From positions 124,001-188,000 of the forward strand of contig JAGNKX010000004.1 of NCBI GenBank assembly GCA_017999915.1: DNA of 64,000 nucleotides. The letters run 5' to 3'. The notes below the pieces were generated by a model. It was not told where the DNA came from. It saw only the letters and a list, made by a program, of their open reading frames with translations, and did no database searches. Both the position numbers and the translations under genes were made by a program. The stretch comes from Spirochaetota bacterium (lineage in GTDB: Bacteria > Spirochaetota > UBA4802 > UBA5550). Below, piece by piece: positions 1 to 9,963 of the stretch (the first letter of the stretch is position 1; each line of letters opens with the position of its first letter).

Positions 1-1
1 G

Positions 2-1228
2 GAAGATGTTATTAGTTTGAATATCAAGTCAAACAAGATAGATCTTGGCGACCTGTCCCAGAACCTTTCTCCTCTAAAAAACATTGAATATGGCGGAACA
101 TTGAAGTTTGACGGTTCCGCCAATCTTGATTTCAAAAACAGCAAGGCATCGGGGATTAAAGGCGCAGCTGTTCTTGAAGATTTCACTCTGTCGAAAAATG
201 TAAAGGGCTCACTCGTCCCCATTGTTGAAGAATCCTCGGCGAGCCTGTCCTTTGACGAAAGCTCCATTTCACTCGACATCAAGGGAAAGCCCCTTAAATC
301 GGACCTGTCAGTGGCGTGCAGATCGAAAATCGCTTCCTGGATCCCCTTCAGATCTGAAACCGCCGTCAGCGTCAGGTCCCAAAAGATGAACCTGGACAAT
401 CTGCACCATTGCGTCGTTTATTTCGCCGACAAGGTCTTCGCCGCAGCCTACGAAGATAAGAGGAATCCCCTTGACAAGGAGCCGTTCATGCAGCGTCCCC
501 TCGGAAAGTTCCTGAATTACAATACCATAAGCCTTAAAAGCAGCTTCGATACGATGTTTTACGGTGCAAAAGCCCGTTTCAGCGACGTTGTCATGAATGC
601 TCAGTTAACGAAGGGAAGCATACTTCTCAATGATTTCTCAATTGATGGATATGACGCAAAATACAGGCTTTCTTTCCAGGGATATTTCAATAGCGACCAG
701 CCCTATGTAAAGCTGGAAGGAAAGGTTGAAGATTTCGATCTTTCGGGATTTTACTCTGACAGCGGCATCAAGGGCTCCCTGAGCGCGAAGGCCCGGACTG
801 AATTTTCCTTTGAGGTTTCAGCGGCTCGGATGGGCGATATCCTCGACAATGCCAAGGGTCATTTCAATATTTATATAGGCAAAGGGGAGATGAAGAATAC
901 GCCTTTGCAGCACAACCTCATTGCATTTTTGCGGAAAAACGGATATGATCCCGGAGCCATATCGGACATATCCTTTGAAGACATCACTTTGTCGGTATCG
1001 GAGCAGGGCGAGAATTTCTGGTTCAGCAATTTAGGCATACGCGGCGATACAATGCAGTTCAACGCCCTCGGAGATTATCTGTATGAAGGCGGCATCAGCA
1101 GCACCCCGAACCTGACGATTCGCAATGAAACCTCGTCGACCAGCGTGCCGATTAAGTTAAGCGGGCCCCTCCTGGCTCCCTGCCTCGATGTCTCCGGCAA
1201 GAGTAAATCACACAGGGTCTGTTTCTGA
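2..1228 (+). CDS. AsmA-like envelope protein, C-terminal part
   Basis: The reading frame is open to the left edge, so the true start lies outside the window. The visible part, about 408 residues, consists of alternating beta-rich segments ending in a block typical of the AsmA C-terminus: a low-rank filter-like stretch, then repeated short hydrophobic beta strands and a final 'KLSGPLLAPCLDVSGK' segment. AsmA-family proteins are periplasmic bridges or envelope-homeostasis factors anchored in the inner membrane by an N-terminal helix, which would be upstream of this window. It is convergent with the cyclase gene, 23 bases away. The family call rests on overall pattern, not on a single motif. Confidence 0.6.
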   Translation, partial: EDVISLNIKSNKIDLGDLSQNLSPLKNIEYGGTLKFDGSANLDFKNSKASGIKGAAVLEDFTLSKNVKGSLVPIVEESSASLSFDESSISLDIKGKPLKSDLSVACRSKIASWIPFRSETAVSVRSQKMNLDNLHHCVVYFADKVFAAAYEDKRNPLDKEPFMQRPLGKFLNYNTISLKSSFDTMFYGAKARFSDVVMNAQLTKGSILLNDFSIDGYDAKYRLSFQGYFNSDQPYVKLEGKVEDFDLSGFYSDSGIKGSLSAKARTEFSFEVSAARMGDILDNAKGHFNIYIGKGEMKNTPLQHNLIAFLRKNGYDPGAISDISFEDITLSVSEQGENFWFSNLGIRGDTMQFNALGDYLYEGGISSTPNLTIRNETSSTSVPIKLSGPLLAPCLDVSGKSKSHRVCF

Positions 1229-1251
1229 TCTGGCCAGGGCCCCTTTCCCCG

Positions 1252-3258
1252 TCAGTTCTTCATGTCGATAAGCTCGTATATCGTGACGGGCTTTTCCTTG
1301 CCTTTTACCCGTATGAGATCAAGCTCGCGGGCGATGACGTGGTCCTTGACCTCGTCATAGGTGAATTCGCTTATTATGATGCTGGTGCTGTATATCTTGT
1401 TCGTACCCTCAAGGCGTGCCCCCAGGTTGACCATGTCGCCCATGAGCGTGTAGTCCATGCGGGACGTTGAGCCGACGAATCCGACGACCATGGGGCCTGT
1501 ATTCAGGCCGATGCCGATGTTGATCTTTTCCTTGCCCTGATGCTGCCAGGCCTGGTTCATCTCGTTGAGCTTGACCATCATCTCAAGGGCGGCCCTGCAG
1601 GCCCGGAGCGAGTGATCGGCCTGGGGCACGGGTGCGCCCCAGAACGCCATGATCTCGTCGCCCACGTACTTGTCGAGGGTCCCGTCGTATTTAATGACGA
1701 TATCGGTCATCGCCTGGAGATACTGGTTCAAGTGGTCGACTAGCTGCTCCGGCGTCATCCTTTCAGACATGGTGGTAAACCCGCGAATGTCCGAGAAGAG
1801 AACGGTGATGGTCTTGCGCTCCCCGCCGAGCTTGGCCATTTCTGGCGAGTTGATGAGCTCGTCGACGACCTTGGGCGATACGAATTTCGAGAAGGTCTGC
1901 TTGATGAATCGCTTTTCCTTCTGCTCAGTAAGAACGCGGAATACGACGATGGCCGTAAAGGAGAGACCTATCTGCAATATGGGCGTTGAAAATGCCGCCA
2001 TGTAGCTGAACATGTCGAAGATAACGTACGACCCCACCATGTAGGCGATAGCCAGGACAAAGGTAACCACGAATGAGTAGATGATGGAGACGCGCGGCAC
2101 TATGAAGCCGATGAGCAGCGCTATCACCAGCATGACGAGCAGGTTTTCCATGTCGTTGAACTTGATGAGAAAATTCTGGCTTATGATCGTATTGAGCACA
2201 TTGGCATGGTGCTCGATCCCGAAGGTGGCGCCGTAGGGGGACTGCTTTTCATCAGTGGCAATCCCGGTGACCGCGTAGGCGGCCACAAGGACGATCTTAT
2301 TCTTCAGGGAGGTGTTGTTCTCCTTTAGCATGTCCCCTTCGCGGCAGAAATAGCTGTAGGGGTAGTGCTCGAAGCTGCCGAAACCGCCGATGAAGTTGAC
2401 GTCCATAAAGCCGCGCTTGTCTATGGGAATCTTTATTTCACGCTTGTCATTGGGCTTGGCCATTTTTTCTCGGGGAAGGTTCTTCAATTTTATATAGCTG
2501 CCCCACTTGATCTCGATATCTTCCTTGCCGATGCCATAATACTGCATGACGATCAGTAGATCTATGCTCGGGTAATAATAATTCTGCCATTTGAGCAGGA
2601 GCGGCATGGTCCTGATGACGTTGTCCGATCCGGGGAAGATGTTGGCGAAGCCGATGCCCTTTGCCGCATTCGCAATAAGGGGCGTGGGAGGCACCGCTTC
2701 TTCAACGAGCATGGGAGATTTGTCAGCCGGGTCGACAGGGAACCTGATCCGGTTCAGGATCTTGAGGCGCTCCGCCTGGTCTCCGTAATCCTTGTCTATA
2801 TATTTTGTTTCAAAGGGGAAATCGAGGAATGCCGTCTGTGCGCTGCGAATCGCGTCGGCGAGCTTGTCTTCTCCCTTTTTGTGATCGAGGAACATTATGT
2901 CAACGAGGATGGCAATGGGCTTCCCGGTGCCGATGTACTTCATGAACGTAGCGTGTATCTCCCACGGGAACGGCCACTGGATCCCCTGGTCGGAGAAGTG
3001 GCGGATGGTCCTTTCATCGATGCCGATTATTATGATGTCCTTGCGGGCGCGCTTGTTAGGGAGCCTGAGCTCTGCGCCTTTCTGGATGACCTTTGACTTT
3101 TCCGCGGGGTCGCGCAGGAAGAAAAGGAAATCGCCGGCACCGAGCTCCATCCGGTCAAGAATGGTCGTGAGCGTAAAAAGCACTGATATGACCGCGAACA
3201 GGATAAGGGATATCAGCATTCCAATAAGATGGCTTTTTTGGAGTTTAAATGAAGGCAT
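1252..3258 (-). CDS. CHASE2-domain class III adenylate/guanylate cyclase
   Basis: Predicted membrane-bound nucleotide cyclase of 668 residues. An N-terminal helix (about residues 10-34) is followed by an extracytoplasmic CHASE2 sensor region (to about 360), three closely spaced transmembrane helices (about 365-440), and a class III catalytic domain (about 480-660). The two metal-binding aspartates are visible in 'FSDIRGFT' (near 490) and 'GDEIMAFWG' (near 534), with the substrate-selecting Lys near 530, Asp in 'MDYTLMGD' near 602 and the transition-state Asn/Arg near 611/615. All catalytic residues appear present, and Lys/Asp selectivity residues favour ATP. It is divergent from argS. A lone cyclic-nucleotide-binding protein at 46.5 kb may be one of its effectors. 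Confidence 0.92.
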   Translation of the reverse strand: MPSFKLQKSHLIGMLISLILFAVISVLFTLTTILDRMELGAGDFLFFLRDPAEKSKVIQKGAELRLPNKRARKDIIIIGIDERTIRHFSDQGIQWPFPWEIHATFMKYIGTGKPIAILVDIMFLDHKKGEDKLADAIRSAQTAFLDFPFETKYIDKDYGDQAERLKILNRIRFPVDPADKSPMLVEEAVPPTPLIANAAKGIGFANIFPGSDNVIRTMPLLLKWQNYYYPSIDLLIVMQYYGIGKEDIEIKWGSYIKLKNLPREKMAKPNDKREIKIPIDKRGFMDVNFIGGFGSFEHYPYSYFCREGDMLKENNTSLKNKIVLVAAYAVTGIATDEKQSPYGATFGIEHHANVLNTIISQNFLIKFNDMENLLVMLVIALLIGFIVPRVSIIYSFVVTFVLAIAYMVGSYVIFDMFSYMAAFSTPILQIGLSFTAIVVFRVLTEQKEKRFIKQTFSKFVSPKVVDELINSPEMAKLGGERKTITVLFSDIRGFTTMSERMTPEQLVDHLNQYLQAMTDIVIKYDGTLDKYVGDEIMAFWGAPVPQADHSLRACRAALEMMVKLNEMNQAWQHQGKEKINIGIGLNTGPMVVGFVGSTSRMDYTLMGDMVNLGARLEGTNKIYSTSIIISEFTYDEVKDHVIARELDLIRVKGKEKPVTIYELIDMKN

Positions 3259-3581
3259 AGGGACCTCGGCTCAGGGTTTATCGGGATCCAGCAAGGGCGG
3301 ATCCGGGATTCGTAATGTAAGTATTCTCAATGCGGAAAGACAATAATTTCAAGTTTTTTTATTGTTTTATTATAAAAAATGATCAAGTACAACTTGTGAG
3401 ATATATATTATGAATTACTTTTCAATTGGATTTTGATGTTAAGATCTAATTATAATAGTAGTGCGTATACGGATAAATACCATATGCTAACGATCTTTTA
3501 ATCCCGCTAATTATTCTTGACAAAAAGTGACAATTTACGGTTTTTAAATAACCGTGATAAATATTCTTAAAGAGGATTTCA
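3259..3581. promoter_or_regulatory. Divergent intergenic region upstream of the cyclase and argS
   Basis: AT-rich 323-bp region with no gene that I can support. It must carry both divergent promoters. A TTGACA -35-like hexamer lies at 3517-3522, but no -10 hexamer sits at a good distance. An inverted repeat ACGGTT-N7-AACCGT at about 3537-3555 could be an operator or a leader hairpin in front of argS. An AGAGGA ribosome-binding site at 3571-3576 serves argS. Confidence 0.35.
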
Positions 3582-5252
3582 TTGAACCTGAAAAGCGAAA
3601 TTGCCGCGATACTGTCTCAAGCCATTGCTTCCGCAGTCAAAGACGGATTATTTAACGATGAGCTCCCGTCGGTGGAGAGGAAAGTCGAATATCCCCGGGA
3701 CCAGAAATTCGGCGACTATGCCATACCCTTTGCCCTCGAATCCGCGCGGATGCTCCGTAAATCACCCATGGAAATCGGCCAGAAGATCGCGGGGTATCTT
3801 GGCTCTGACCCCAGGATCAGCAAGATAGAGGTGGTAAAACCCGGATTTATCAATCTGTTCATTGCCAGCGGTTTTCTCTTTGAAAACGCAAAGGAAATAA
3901 TCAGACAGGGTAAGGCCTACGGGAAGGCGGTTAAGGATAAACCGCGCAAGGTTAACATTGAGTTCGTTTCGGCAAACCCGACGGGACCGCTCAATATTGT
4001 GTCCGCCCGCGCGGCGGCCGTGGGCGACACAATCGCAAATCTTCTTGAGTTTTCCGGCGATACCGTGAACAGGGAGTTCTATATCAACGATTACGGGAAC
4101 CAGGTGTATCTGCTCGGAAAATCGGTCCTGGCCCGTCTGAAGGAGCTCCGCGGTGAAAATGTTGAATTCCCCGAGGACGGCTACCATGGGGAGTATATCA
4201 GGGAAATCGCCTCCGAAATCCGTAATAACCACGGCGATGAGATCAACGCAATGACCGATGAATCGGAGCTGGCTGAATTCCTGGCGGTAAAGACCATGGA
4301 GCACAACGTATCCGGCCAGAAACGTGACCTGGAAAAATTCAACGTCCGGTTCCAGACCTGGTTCAGCGAGCGTACGCTCCATGAAAAGGATGAAGTCATG
4401 AAGACCCTTGATACGTTGAAGTCTTCTGATTGCGTCTACTCCTCCGAAGGGAAGGTTTTCTTCAAATCGACTGATTTTAACGATGACAAGGACCGTGTAC
4501 TCGTCAGGGACGACGGGCGACCAACCTATTTCCTCGCGGACATAACCTATCATCAAGACAAGATACGCAGGGGCTATGACCTCATCATAGACATATGGGG
4601 CCCGGACCACCATGGCCACATTACACGCCTGGTGGGAGCAATGAAGGCGCTGGGTTTCAATGAGAATGATTTCAGGATCCTCATAGCCCAGCAGGTCAAC
4701 CTCCTCATGGAGGGGGAAACCGTCAAGATGTCCAAGCGCCTCGGGCAGTTCTCGACCATGCAGGACCTCATCGATGAGATCGGCGTTGACGTAGCGCGGT
4801 ACTTTTTCGTCATGCGCTCCCTTGAAAGTCACCTCGATTTCGATCTGACTCTGGCGAAAAAGCACAGCTCCGAGAACCCGGTGTTCTACCTGCAGTACGC
4901 CCATGCCCGCATATGCTCCCTCTTCAGGGAAGCCGAGAAGAGGGGCCTCGCCTATGAGCCGGCAAATGCTCGGCCGGAGTATTTCGATAATGAAGAGTCA
5001 CAGGTATTGATGAAGCTTCTGGCCAAGTTTCCCGAAGAAGCGGCTGACGCCGCCGACAATTTCGAGCCTCACCGCATCACCACGTATCTCATGAGGCTGG
5101 CTCAGTCCTTTCACCGTTTTTACACCGAGCACCGTATCCTGACCGATGACGCGTACATGTCCGTTTCGTACCTGCTTCTGTGCGACGCGGTCCGTGTTGT
5201 CATGGCAAACGGCCTCGGGCTTCTGGGCGTTTCCGCTCCCGAGCAGATGTAA
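3582..5252 (+). CDS. argS: Arginyl-tRNA synthetase
   Basis: Class I synthetase charging tRNA-Arg, 556 residues, the normal length. The start is a TTG five bases after AGAGGA; there is no better ATG. The order is an N-terminal Add-1 domain, a Rossmann catalytic core and an alpha-helical DALR-type anticodon-binding end. The KMSKR signature is clear near residue 382 ('ETVKMSKRLG'). The region equivalent to HIGH, 'ANPTGPLNIVSARAA' near residues 128-142, keeps the ANPTGPL lead-in but lacks the usual histidines. This divergence is noted under findings. The next gene, cinA, lies just downstream on the same strand. Confidence 0.96.
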   Translation: MNLKSEIAAILSQAIASAVKDGLFNDELPSVERKVEYPRDQKFGDYAIPFALESARMLRKSPMEIGQKIAGYLGSDPRISKIEVVKPGFINLFIASGFLFENAKEIIRQGKAYGKAVKDKPRKVNIEFVSANPTGPLNIVSARAAAVGDTIANLLEFSGDTVNREFYINDYGNQVYLLGKSVLARLKELRGENVEFPEDGYHGEYIREIASEIRNNHGDEINAMTDESELAEFLAVKTMEHNVSGQKRDLEKFNVRFQTWFSERTLHEKDEVMKTLDTLKSSDCVYSSEGKVFFKSTDFNDDKDRVLVRDDGRPTYFLADITYHQDKIRRGYDLIIDIWGPDHHGHITRLVGAMKALGFNENDFRILIAQQVNLLMEGETVKMSKRLGQFSTMQDLIDEIGVDVARYFFVMRSLESHLDFDLTLAKKHSSENPVFYLQYAHARICSLFREAEKRGLAYEPANARPEYFDNEESQVLMKLLAKFPEEAADAADNFEPHRITTYLMRLAQSFHRFYTEHRILTDDAYMSVSYLLLCDAVRVVMANGLGLLGVSAPEQM

Positions 5253-5329
5253 GGGAGATTCGCTATACTATCGGCGCCGGGCCTGCATGGCGCGGTGCGA
5301 TTGAATCAGATCCATGGAGACCCGATGAG

Positions 5330-6565
5330 ATGATGAGGGCGTCAATCCTGTCAACCGGCAACGAGCTCCTGTACGGGAAGACCATCGATACCAACGGGGG
5401 CTTTATCGGCTCCCGTCTTTTCCCCATGGATATCGCGGTGAAAAGGATCATGGAAACCGGCGATTCCATCGATGATCTGGAACGCTCCATACGATATCTC
5501 CTCTTGGATTCGGATATCCTGATAATGACCGGCGGCCTCGGTCCCACCGACGATGACAACACCATTGAGGCGCTGCGGCGGATTTTCGATTTCGAAGTAA
5601 ACATTGACGATAATGCCCGTCGGCGAATGGAGGCTTTCTTCGAAAAGATCGGCATGGCCATGACCGTAAAGGACCTCAAAATGGCGGAAGTGCCCGCGGG
5701 CGCATTGGTGCTCGACAACGAGAAAGGCCTTGCTCCGGGTTTTATAATGTGCAATGATGATAAGCTCGTCATATCGATGCCCGGTGTTCCCCGGGAAGCT
5801 GAACATATGATGGTTAAACTTGTCGTTCCGTATTTGAAATCCCGCTACGGCATTGGCGTGAAGAAAACCATATCACTTAAGATCATAGGGGTGAAAGAAT
5901 CAGATATCAACGAATCGATCAAGACCTCGGGAATCCCCCTCGATGGCATGGAGTGGGGCATGACTGCGGAAGAGGGCATCACAACGCTGACATTCGTAGA
6001 TAAAGACGGCGGTTTTGATATATTCGCCATACCATCCATGATCCGACAGGTGTTTCCGAACCAGTTACTCGACCGGATGTGGGACAGGCCCGAGGAAGAA
6101 GTGATCGATATACTCAGAAAGAAAGACCTGACCATGGCAATTGCAGAATCGTGCACGGGCGGACTCATAGCGAAGCGAATCACCGATATTTCCGGTTCAT
6201 CGGATGTTTTCACCGGCGGGATCGTTTCATACGCCAATGACGTGAAGGTGCGCCAGCTGGGTGTATTAGAAGAAACGCTATCGACTCACGGGGCGGTATC
6301 TTCGGAAACCGCCGCGGAGATGGCCGCCGGCGTCCGCATAGCCCTGAGATCGTCCATCGGTATATCGACGACAGGGATAGCCGGGCCTGGGGGAGGGTCA
6401 GAATCAAAACCGGTCGGCACCGTATGGTTCGGCCTGGCCGATGAAAAGGGTGTGAAAACCTTTACCCGCGTAATAAGCGGCGACAGGGAGAGGGTGCGCT
6501 CCATGGCGTCACTGATCGCCGTTGAAAATCTCAGATCTTATTTGAAACATTTGGGCGCGTCATGA
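5330..6565 (+). CDS. cinA: CinA: nucleotide pyrophosphatase/nicotinamide-nucleotide amidase
   Basis: CinA-family protein of about 411 residues. The N-terminal half is the MoaB/MogA-like domain (COG1058; 'STGNELLYG', 'MTGGLGPTDDD') associated with ADP-ribose pyrophosphatase activity. The C-terminal half is the PncC-type nicotinamide-nucleotide amidohydrolase ('AESCTGG', 'GGIVSYAN', 'TTGIAGPGGG'). It recycles damaged or deamidated pyridine nucleotides. A longer reading frame starts at 5180 inside argS, but the family sequence begins at the ATG-ATG at 5330/5333, which follows GGAGA at 5316-5320. The stop overlaps the next ATG by four bases, so translation is probably coupled to the TPR gene. Confidence 0.94.
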   Translation: MMRASILSTGNELLYGKTIDTNGGFIGSRLFPMDIAVKRIMETGDSIDDLERSIRYLLLDSDILIMTGGLGPTDDDNTIEALRRIFDFEVNIDDNARRRMEAFFEKIGMAMTVKDLKMAEVPAGALVLDNEKGLAPGFIMCNDDKLVISMPGVPREAEHMMVKLVVPYLKSRYGIGVKKTISLKIIGVKESDINESIKTSGIPLDGMEWGMTAEEGITTLTFVDKDGGFDIFAIPSMIRQVFPNQLLDRMWDRPEEEVIDILRKKDLTMAIAESCTGGLIAKRITDISGSSDVFTGGIVSYANDVKVRQLGVLEETLSTHGAVSSETAAEMAAGVRIALRSSIGISTTGIAGPGGGSESKPVGTVWFGLADEKGVKTFTRVISGDRERVRSMASLIAVENLRSYLKHLGAS

Positions 6566-9462
6566 CACGCATATATACCATGAATACAGCACTGTATCGC
6601 GTTAAGCGTTTTACCCTGGTACGGAGATTGACGCCGCTTTTTGCCGCTTTTATCCTGCTTGTTGACTCATACTCCCTTGCCGCAATGGATTCCAGGTTGC
6701 TCTTTGACCAGGGCATGGAGGCTTTCAAAACAGGGAATTACGGTTCGGCGGAGCTCCTATTCAGGAAAATTGTAGATTCCCCCGGTGATGAATATCTTGA
6801 CCGGGCATGGTTTTACCTGGCGCGGTCCATCTTCAGCAAGGGAAAATACGATCTGGCGCTTTTTGAGTTCAAGAATTTTTTGAACCGGTGCAAGACCGAC
6901 GCCCTTTCAGCTGAATCCAGATACTGGATGGGAGAATGCTATTATAATCTCTCCGATAAACCCAATGCCATAGAGGAATTCCGTCGATACATTGCCGTTG
7001 CAGGCGATGGGGAGCTGGCCCAGAACGCCCATGACCGTATAGGCATGATGTATCAATCACAGAAAAGATACGATGAAGCGATAATCGAATGGGAAGCCGC
7101 GAGGGCAAAGAGCTCGGATCAACAGAGAAATCATGCCAGGCAATACTGGATCGGAGAGGCCCTGTACAGAAGCGGGAAATATGACGAGGCAATAAAGAAA
7201 TTGTCGCCTCTTTCCGCGGTGTTGACGGATACACGCATAAATGCCATGGCCGACATCGTCCTCGGAAGGATTTACCAGAAAAAAGGGGATCACCAGAAGG
7301 CGCTCCAGATGTTCGCTTCGATTCCGGCCGGATTTTTAAAAGAGGAACAGTTCATCGAAGCGCAGTATTTCAAGGCGCGCTCGCACATGAAGCTCGGACA
7401 AAAGGCCCAGGCAAAGACGCTTCTTGACGCGTTTCTGGCCGCCGCCGCCAAGGATTCCCGTTGGTATGAAAGCGCACGGTTTGAGCTGGCGGGGATACTG
7501 ATTCAGGGGCCGGACCATGAAGAAGGGTTAAAGCTGATGGAGGAGGTGCGCGCCGGTTCAACCAAAGATGGATTGAAATCGCGTGCGGCCCTCATGCTGG
7601 GACGTTATTACGCCGAGCTGAGCCCCGATAAGGCAATACCGTACCTTGAGGAGTCCCTTAAAAAGGCGAAACAGGCTAAGAGGAAAGAATTGCTGGAGCT
7701 GATCGGGAAAACCGCAATGCGGGCACACAATTATACCAGGGCAATTGAATATTTTAATATTTATTTGAAGGAAAATCCCTTCGATGAAAACCGTGATGAA
7801 ATAAATTTTCTGAAGGCGCGGGCCTATCTTGAAATGGGTGAAATTGACAAAGCCACAATCATTTTCGAAACCAGCAGGAAGGAGAATCCTTTCTCTAAAT
7901 TCGCCGTTGAATCGAATTATTACATGGCCCTTGTCCGGTACAGGCAGGGGCAAAAATCGAAGGCCGTTGCGATGCTTCTTGAGTATATCAGCAGGAAAAA
8001 TGGCGAGCAGTCCTATGAAGCCCATGTGGCGCTTATGAGAATATACCTCGGAGACAATGACCTTGAACGGGCCGGGCGGGTTGCCGAAGCCCTTGTGCGA
8101 GAATACCTTGGCCGCAAAGATGTGGAATCGGTACTCTATGATTACGCAACGGCTCTCCTGAAGAATGGAAAAGACGCCAGGAGGTTCGTCAATCTTATCC
8201 TTAACAGGTTCCCCGGCACTGAATCGGCGGCGGAAATGTATATGGCCCTCGGCAATGAAAATTATGAAAAATCCCGTTTTATTGCCGCGCTGGAAGGCTT
8301 CAATAACTATCTGAAATCACCCTATACGAAAAATCGGGGAAACGCCTTCTATAAATTGCTTCACACTCTCTACAGGCTGAAACGATATGACGATGTAATC
8401 GCTCTTGTAAAAAAAGGCAATTTCCCTTCATTGTCTGAGCAGCAATGGAAAGAGATCCCTCTCATTCAGGCCAGGTCCTATTATGCCTTGAAAACATTTG
8501 AAGACGTATACATGACCTTGGAAGTTAAGAACATGAAGGATTACCCGAAGGATGACATCGTCATGTATATACGGTGCGCATTGAAGGCCGGGGATTACCG
8601 GTCGGCCATCGAGGCCAATGAATTTCTGGAAAAGGACAAGACCTACTACTCAGAATCGCTGTACATTATCGCCGATTACATGATGCGCAATGAGAACATG
8701 GATGAGGCGGAGCTTTTTTTCTTTAAAATAATCAATGAATGTCCCGGAACCTCCTTTGTCGACCAGGCGAAGCTCGCCCTTGGTGAAATGCTTATTATGC
8801 AAAGAAAATATCCTGAGGCCATAAATCGTCTTGCCACGGTTGAGGATTCCGCCGATAAAAATATACAAAAGAGAAAAAATGCGATGTTGATTCGCTGCCA
8901 CTGTGAAATGGGAATGGCCGACATGGCCGCCACGTTGACTGAATCGAATCTTCAAGACCTTATCGGAAGCGAGTACGGCGAGCAGGTTTTCACGTGCATG
9001 GCGAGGCATTATTATAAGAAAAAGGATCTGCAGCACTTTGATCGATATGCGCGGCATATGGCGAGGTATCCCGGCAACGAATCAGAGTTGAATTACATGG
9101 CGGGAAAGCTCAATTTCTTTGCAGGCAATTATCAGAATGCCTACAACCATTTCCTTCCGCTTTCCCGCGTAAAAAGCAATCAGGGTGCCGAAGCGTTATA
9201 TTTCATCGGGCTGTACAATCTCATGGTGACCAGGAATATCGCAGCCGCCATGAACATATTCGCCAAACTGATCGATATGGAGGACGCTGCGGATTCGGTA
9301 AAAAGAAAAGCACTGATACAGTGCGCTATAATGTATCGCGAAATGAACGATAACGATAAAACATTGGAATGCCTGAAAAAGGTCCTATCGATCCAGCACC
9401 GCAGCATGACATACATACAGGCCATAAACCTGCTGGACGAGTTCGGTTTTGATGGAAAGTGA
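6562..9462 (+). CDS. Large exported TPR-repeat protein
   Basis: A 966-residue protein beginning with a basic segment and hydrophobic helix (about residues 20-41, ending 'SYSLAAMDS') that looks like a signal peptide. The rest is a continuous array of 34-residue TPR-like helical pairs, with recurrent 'Y..A...F......P' patterns resembling outer-membrane-lipoprotein/BamD-like and YbgF-like repeats. Such scaffolds organise envelope protein complexes. No catalytic domain is visible. It overlaps cinA by ATGA and is followed by aroQ after 35 bases, so the three may share a transcript. The specific partner cannot be told from sequence. Confidence 0.85.
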   Translation: MTRIYTMNTALYRVKRFTLVRRLTPLFAAFILLVDSYSLAAMDSRLLFDQGMEAFKTGNYGSAELLFRKIVDSPGDEYLDRAWFYLARSIFSKGKYDLALFEFKNFLNRCKTDALSAESRYWMGECYYNLSDKPNAIEEFRRYIAVAGDGELAQNAHDRIGMMYQSQKRYDEAIIEWEAARAKSSDQQRNHARQYWIGEALYRSGKYDEAIKKLSPLSAVLTDTRINAMADIVLGRIYQKKGDHQKALQMFASIPAGFLKEEQFIEAQYFKARSHMKLGQKAQAKTLLDAFLAAAAKDSRWYESARFELAGILIQGPDHEEGLKLMEEVRAGSTKDGLKSRAALMLGRYYAELSPDKAIPYLEESLKKAKQAKRKELLELIGKTAMRAHNYTRAIEYFNIYLKENPFDENRDEINFLKARAYLEMGEIDKATIIFETSRKENPFSKFAVESNYYMALVRYRQGQKSKAVAMLLEYISRKNGEQSYEAHVALMRIYLGDNDLERAGRVAEALVREYLGRKDVESVLYDYATALLKNGKDARRFVNLILNRFPGTESAAEMYMALGNENYEKSRFIAALEGFNNYLKSPYTKNRGNAFYKLLHTLYRLKRYDDVIALVKKGNFPSLSEQQWKEIPLIQARSYYALKTFEDVYMTLEVKNMKDYPKDDIVMYIRCALKAGDYRSAIEANEFLEKDKTYYSESLYIIADYMMRNENMDEAELFFFKIINECPGTSFVDQAKLALGEMLIMQRKYPEAINRLATVEDSADKNIQKRKNAMLIRCHCEMGMADMAATLTESNLQDLIGSEYGEQVFTCMARHYYKKKDLQHFDRYARHMARYPGNESELNYMAGKLNFFAGNYQNAYNHFLPLSRVKSNQGAEALYFIGLYNLMVTRNIAAAMNIFAKLIDMEDAADSVKRKALIQCAIMYREMNDNDKTLECLKKVLSIQHRSMTYIQAINLLDEFGFDGK

Positions 9463-9497
9463 AGCCGGTCCCGTCACCATAGATACTGGAGGAAGCC

Positions 9498-9953
9498 ATG
9501 GATTCAAAAAGAAAGATTCTTGTCATCAGCGGCCCGAACCTTAACCTGCTTGGAACGCGAGAACCCGATGTATACGGGACCCGCACTCTTGAAGACATGA
9601 AGAAACTTGCCGTGGAAGCTTCAAAAAAAATGAATGTGGACCTCGAATTCATTCAATCCAACAGTGAAGGCGAGATAATCGATTGCATACACAGAAATCG
9701 AACAGCCGTCGGAATGATAATAAATCCAGCGGCATTCACCCATACGTCCATAGCCATACGGGATGCCATATCCGCCGTGGGCATTCCGACAGTGGAAGTG
9801 CATCTTTCCAATATTCACGCGCGGGAGGAGTTCAGGCGGAAATCTTATATCGCCCCCGTGTGTGTCGGGCAAATATCGGGGTTCGGCATACATTCATACC
9901 TTCTGGGGCTGTCGGCCCTTGACGCCTACCTTAATGAAAGGGATAAGAGGTGA
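9498..9953 (+). CDS. aroQ: 3-dehydroquinate dehydratase, type II
   Basis: Third step of the shikimate pathway: trans-dehydration of 3-dehydroquinate to 3-dehydroshikimate by a dodecameric cytosolic enzyme. At 151 residues it has family length. Hallmarks are '[16 protein letters not shown]' near the N-terminus, which carries the catalytic Tyr and lid Arg, '[10 protein letters not shown]', '[16 protein letters not shown]' and '[14 protein letters not shown]' with the catalytic His region. A GGAGGAAG ribosome-binding site precedes the ATG. It is convergent with the zinc-ribbon gene, with only about ten bases between. Confidence 0.96.
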   Translation: MDSKRKILVISGPNLNLLGTREPDVYGTRTLEDMKKLAVEASKKMNVDLEFIQSNSEGEIIDCIHRNRTAVGMIINPAAFTHTSIAIRDAISAVGIPTVEVHLSNIHAREEFRRKSYIAPVCVGQISGFGIHSYLLGLSALDAYLNERDKR

Positions 9954-9963
9954 TTGGCGGGGA

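Noticed and set aside
3762-4904. 380-codon open frame opposite argS
   Set aside because: It lies entirely within the clear argS gene on the other strand and has no domain-like sequence; an antisense shadow.
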